Assembly (NCBI RefSeq): GCF_900105055.1
Contig: NZ_FNTA01000004.1
Span: forward strand, 2,573,501 to 2,637,500
Source: Amycolatopsis lurida
GTDB taxonomy: Bacteria; Actinomycetota; Actinomycetes; Mycobacteriales; Pseudonocardiaceae
Reading direction: 5' to 3'
DNA length: 64,000 bases
The translations under genes were made by a program, and so were the position numbers. The notes beneath the pieces were generated by a model. That model saw only the letters and a program-made list of their open reading frames with translations. It did not search any database and was not told the DNA's origin. Positions 61,627 through 64,000 of the stretch are shown piece after piece (within the stretch, counting starts at the first letter, position 1; every line of letters begins with the position of its first letter).

Positions 61627-62784
61627 ATGAACGAAAACACCGAGATCAAGCCCTTCCGCATCGACGTCCCGCAGGCCGAGCTGGACGACCTGGCCGACCG
61701 CCTGGCCCGCGTCCGCTGGGCGAACGAACTGCCCGCCGACCAGGTGACCGACGGGGTGCAGCGCGGACCGGTCACGCCGGGCTGGGAGTACGGCGTGCCC
61801 CTGGAGTACGTGCAGCGCCTCGTCTCGTACTGGCGCGAGGGCTACGACTGGCGCAAGTGGGAGGCGAAGCTCAACGAGTACCCGCAGTTCACCACCGAGA
61901 TCGACGGGCAGAACATCCATTTCCTGCACGTCCGCTCGCCGGAGCCGGACGCGAAGCCGCTGATCCTCACCCACGGCTGGCCGAACTCGGTCTTCGAGTA
62001 CCTCGACCTGATCGACCAGCTGACGGACCCGCGTGCTCACGGGGGCGACGCGGCCGACGCGTTCCACGTCGTCATCCCGTCACTGCCCGGGTTCGGCTTC
62101 TCCGGCCCGACGCGGGAGAAGGGCTGGAACCGATACCGCACCGCTCAGGCTTGGGCCGAGCTGATGCGCCGCCTGGGCTACGAGCGCTACGGCACGCACG
62201 GGAACGACGCCGGCTCGTTCGTCGCCCCCGAGGTCGGCCGTGTCGACGCGGAGCACGTGATCGGCGTGCACGTCACGCAGCTGTTCTCCTTCCCCAGCGG
62301 CGACCCGGCGGAGTTCGAGGGCATGACCGAGCAGGAACTGGAGTACATGCAGTTCCTCCAGTCCTTCAACGACGACATGTCCGGCTACGCCAAACTTCAG
62401 GAGAGCGCGCCGCAGAACCTCGCGCACGCGCTGGCCGACTCGCCGACCGGACAGCTGGCGTGGAGCGCGCAACTGCTGGCGGCGACGAGCGACGACCACG
62501 TGCTCACCAACGCCACGCTGTACTGGCTCACCAACACCGCGGCCTCGGCGGCGCGGTTCTACTACGAGGACAAGCACAGCGAGCACCCCACCGAGCCGAC
62601 GACCGCGCCGACCGGACTGGCGAGTTTCGCCTACGACTTCCGGCCGCTGCGGCGCTTCGCCGAACGGGACCACTCGAACATCGTGTCCTGGCAGGAATTC
62701 GAGCGCGGCAGCCACTGGGCGACGCAGGACGCGCCCGATCTGCTGCTGGGCGACATCCGGGCCTTCTTCCGCAAGCTGACCTGA
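61627..62784 (+). CDS. Epoxide hydrolase (EHN plus alpha/beta-hydrolase)
   Basis: 385 aa. An EHN N-terminal domain (about residues 5-115: [40 protein letters not shown]) precedes an alpha/beta-hydrolase with oxyanion loop [12 protein letters not shown], the Asp nucleophile in [15 protein letters not shown] and a late His in [12 protein letters not shown]. Microsomal-type epoxide hydrolases open epoxides to diols. No clear ribosome site is present, so the mRNA may be leaderless. Likely controlled by the divergent WYL regulator. Confidence 0.9.
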   Translation: MNENTEIKPFRIDVPQAELDDLADRLARVRWANELPADQVTDGVQRGPVTPGWEYGVPLEYVQRLVSYWREGYDWRKWEAKLNEYPQFTTEIDGQNIHFLHVRSPEPDAKPLILTHGWPNSVFEYLDLIDQLTDPRAHGGDAADAFHVVIPSLPGFGFSGPTREKGWNRYRTAQAWAELMRRLGYERYGTHGNDAGSFVAPEVGRVDAEHVIGVHVTQLFSFPSGDPAEFEGMTEQELEYMQFLQSFNDDMSGYAKLQESAPQNLAHALADSPTGQLAWSAQLLAATSDDHVLTNATLYWLTNTAASAARFYYEDKHSEHPTEPTTAPTGLASFAYDFRPLRRFAERDHSNIVSWQEFERGSHWATQDAPDLLLGDIRAFFRKLT

Positions 62785-62793
62785 GTCTCCCGA

Positions 62794-62852
62794 AAGTACG
62801 TGAAGGCCCCCTTCATTGCGCCTAGCGCAATGAAGGGGGCCTTCACGTACTT
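62794..62852. terminator. 59-bp perfect hairpin; dispersed TGAAGG/CCTTCA palindrome, copy 3
   Basis: 28-bp perfect arms (62794-62821 beginning AAGTACGTGAAGGCCCCCTT; 62825-62852) around loop CTA. It lies between convergent genes (stops at 62784 and 62860) and should terminate both. Confidence 0.88.
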
Positions 62853-62859
62853 GGGGCGG

Positions 62860-63219
62860 TCAGCCCGGCAGCACCGACCGCACGGCCTCCGGGGTCCGCC
62901 CCACCACGGTCGTGCCGTCGTCGGCGGTGATGATCGGCCGCTGGAGCAGCTTCGGATGGGTGGCCAGTGCCTCGATCCACCGATCGCGGTCGGCGGGGGT
63001 GCGCCCCCACGTCTTCACCTCGAGTTCCTTCGCGATCGGCTCGGCGGTGCGGGTGATGTCCCACGGCTCGAGGCCGAGCCGCTTGAGGACGGCCTTCAGT
63101 TCCTTCGCCGTCGGCGGCTCTTCGAGGTACTTCCGCACGGTGTACTCGGCTCCCGCCTCGTCCAGCATCGACACCGCGGACCGGCATTTGGCACACGCCG
63201 GGTTCACCCAGATCTCCAT
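62860..63219 (-). CDS. ArsC/Spx-family thioredoxin-fold protein
   Basis: 119 aa, normal family length. The N-terminal motif WVNPACAKCRSA gives Cys9 and Cys12 (C-x-x-C) and the C-terminal part carries PKLLQRPIITADDGTTVVGR. This is the glutaredoxin-linked arsenate reductase-like family; many members have no arsenic role. GGGAGG lies 10 bp before the ATG. No ars genes are nearby, so a true arsenate reductase function is uncertain. Confidence 0.85.
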   Translation of the reverse strand: MEIWVNPACAKCRSAVSMLDEAGAEYTVRKYLEEPPTAKELKAVLKRLGLEPWDITRTAEPIAKELEVKTWGRTPADRDRWIEALATHPKLLQRPIITADDGTTVVGRTPEAVRSVLPG

Positions 63220-63239
63220 CCGGGGCCACCTCCCTTTAA

Positions 63240-63264
63240 AAAGCGCTCACTTGGTGAGCACTTT
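63240..63264. promoter_or_regulatory. Palindrome between the ArsC-like and YdeI-family genes
   Basis: Inner arms GCTCAC (63245-63250) and GTGAGC (63254-63259) around TTG. The symmetry extends outward to AAAGC and ACTTT-type flanks with one mismatch. It lies 20 bp upstream of the ArsC-like start and 46 bp before the YdeI-family start. It is a plausible repressor site; the protein is unknown. Confidence 0.55.
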
Positions 63265-63310
63265 GCTTCCGATGATGGTCACAGACTCCTACGACGAAAG
63301 GAATCCGGCC

Positions 63311-63880
63311 ATGGACGAGACCACCTTCACCGCCGCTTCCCCCGCCGAGTGGCGCGTTTGGCTGGCCGAGAACGCCGGGACCGCGAAGGAGGTCTGGCTG
63401 GTCATCCACCACAAGGGCAGCGGCGTTCCCAGCATCCGGATCGAAGAGGCGATGGAACAGGCTCTGTGCTTCGGCTGGATCGACGGGCTGCACCGCAAGA
63501 ACGACGCGACGAGTTCCCGTCTGCGGTTCACTCCGCGCAACCCCCGGAGTTCGTGGAGCCGGGTCAACCGCGAGCGGGCCGCCCGGCTGATCGCCGAGGG
63601 ACTGATGACCGAACGCGGGCAGGCGATGATCGACCTCGCCAAGGAGAAGGGCCGCTGGCAGGTCGTGCCGGACGGCGACGGCGTCCCCGAGGACCTGCGT
63701 GCCCGGCTCGACGCCGACGAGGCCGCCCGCACCCATTTCGAGAAGTTCCCGCCGTCGTCGAAACGGCTGATCCTGGAATGGATCCTGACGGCGAAGAAGC
63801 CGGAAACCCGGGAGCGGCGGATCGCCAGGACCGTCGAACTCGCGGCCGTGAACCTCCGCGCCAATCACCCGGCCCGGTGA
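63311..63880 (+). CDS. YdeI/OmpD-associated family protein
   Basis: 189 aa. N-terminal block WRVWLAENAGTAKEVWLVIH, IRIEEAMEQALCFGWIDGLH, RLRFTPRNPRSSWSRVNRER and a C-terminal helical block HFEKFPPSSKRLILEWILTA, ETRERRIARTVELAA. These are the hallmarks of the YdeI/YdhG-like family linked to antimicrobial peptide tolerance in some species; biochemical role unknown. AAAGGA precedes the ATG. It ends one base before the convergent PP2C gene. Confidence 0.88.
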   Translation: MDETTFTAASPAEWRVWLAENAGTAKEVWLVIHHKGSGVPSIRIEEAMEQALCFGWIDGLHRKNDATSSRLRFTPRNPRSSWSRVNRERAARLIAEGLMTERGQAMIDLAKEKGRWQVVPDGDGVPEDLRARLDADEAARTHFEKFPPSSKRLILEWILTAKKPETRERRIARTVELAAVNLRANHPAR

Positions 63881-63881
63881 T

Positions 63882-64000
63882 TCAGTTCGGTTCGCACCGC
63901 GCCACGAGGAGGGCGATGTCGTCCTGCGCCGGCGTGTTGCCGACGAGCGTGGCCATCACCCGAGCGCACACCACCGAAGGCGAGTCGGCGGTGACCACAC
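63882..64000 (-). CDS. PP2C/SpoIIE-type phosphatase, C-terminal end (rest outside the window)
   Basis: The last 39 residues are read on the minus strand, ending in NTPAQDDIALLVARCEPN. The D-D-I-A-L-L-V motif is the final metal-Asp strand of SpoIIE/RsbU-type PP2C phosphatases, which act on anti-sigma antagonists. The N-terminal domains lie beyond base 64,000. Confidence 0.75.
   Translation of the reverse strand, partial: VVTADSPSVVCARVMATLVGNTPAQDDIALLVARCEPN

Noticed and set aside
62860..63219. Arsenate reductase (arsC) as a functional call
   Set aside because: The fold is clear, but no arsR, arsB or acr3 gene is near and the family is functionally mixed, so only the family name is given.

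Overview
The window is GC-rich actinobacterial chromosome. Actinobacterial hallmarks include a WhiB protein, an SnpA-type snapalysin, DUF397/XRE pairs, a DUF222/HNH (REP13E12-like) gene, GTG/TTG starts and an IdeR-type iron box. Intergenic palindromes built on TGAAGG/CCTTCA and on CTCGTGAGTGG fit Amycolatopsis or a close Pseudonocardiaceae relative. That genus call rests on recall and is inference. No rRNA or tRNA gene was recognised.

Layout. 1-2.8 kb: DHA2-type MFS exporter (cut by the window edge) divergent from a TetR regulator across a strong palindrome, then a PEP mutase/isocitrate lyase-family enzyme. 2.8-8.2 kb: CitA/CitB-type two-component system divergent from a tctCBA tripartite tricarboxylate transporter, closed by a strong terminator. 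8.2-10.4 kb: a small membrane protein and a secreted DUF1996 protein.

10.44-21.93 kb: an 11.5 kb integrative element. It carries a large serine integrase, an ATGA-coupled transfer operon (HTH, WhiB, two Spd-like membrane proteins, FtsK/TraB-type ATPase), an XRE-TPR regulator, an Imm1-family protein and a block of tiny coupled genes with XRE and DUF397 members. Its junctions show that it inserted at the centre of a perfect 22-bp-arm hairpin after the DUF1996 gene. The attB and attP halves can be reassembled around a shared CT dinucleotide. No replication initiator or relaxase is visible.

22.1-29 kb: a signalling block. It holds a cyclase-homology protein, a CRP/FNR-type regulator and a 121-aa protein, with the palindrome TGTTCGGnnCCGAACA in front of two of the units. 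Upstream is an operon of a WD40-KAP NTPase, a lipoprotein-like VWA/solute-binding protein and a small membrane protein. 29.1-32.2 kb: snapalysin, a ferredoxin/P450 pair, and a divergent two-HTH regulator with repeated TGCAACG operators.

32.2-35.2 kb: a DUF222/HNH gene flanked on both sides by a short-hairpin array, with 21 copies of a 13-mer close to GCCGATTTTCGGC. Copies in the core of the left array follow a 38-66-82 bp rhythm (about 186 bp period). A 39-bp tandem repeat lies at the 5' side of the gene. This is the most unusual structure in the window.

35.2-42.7 kb: NfeD-like, flotillin and 1,630-aa AAA ATPase operon. 43-52.1 kb: a Cys-rich small protein, a membrane Fe-S oxidoreductase, a Mn/Zn-type ABC operon behind an 18-bp palindrome, and a ferric-siderophore ABC operon behind an iron box. 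52.2-64 kb: mostly core genes. These are htpG, a PhoD phosphatase, a beta-propeller protein and its overlapping partner, a PucR-type regulator, a membrane sulfatase-fold protein, a WYL regulator divergent from an epoxide hydrolase, an ArsC-like protein, a YdeI-family protein and the end of a PP2C phosphatase gene.
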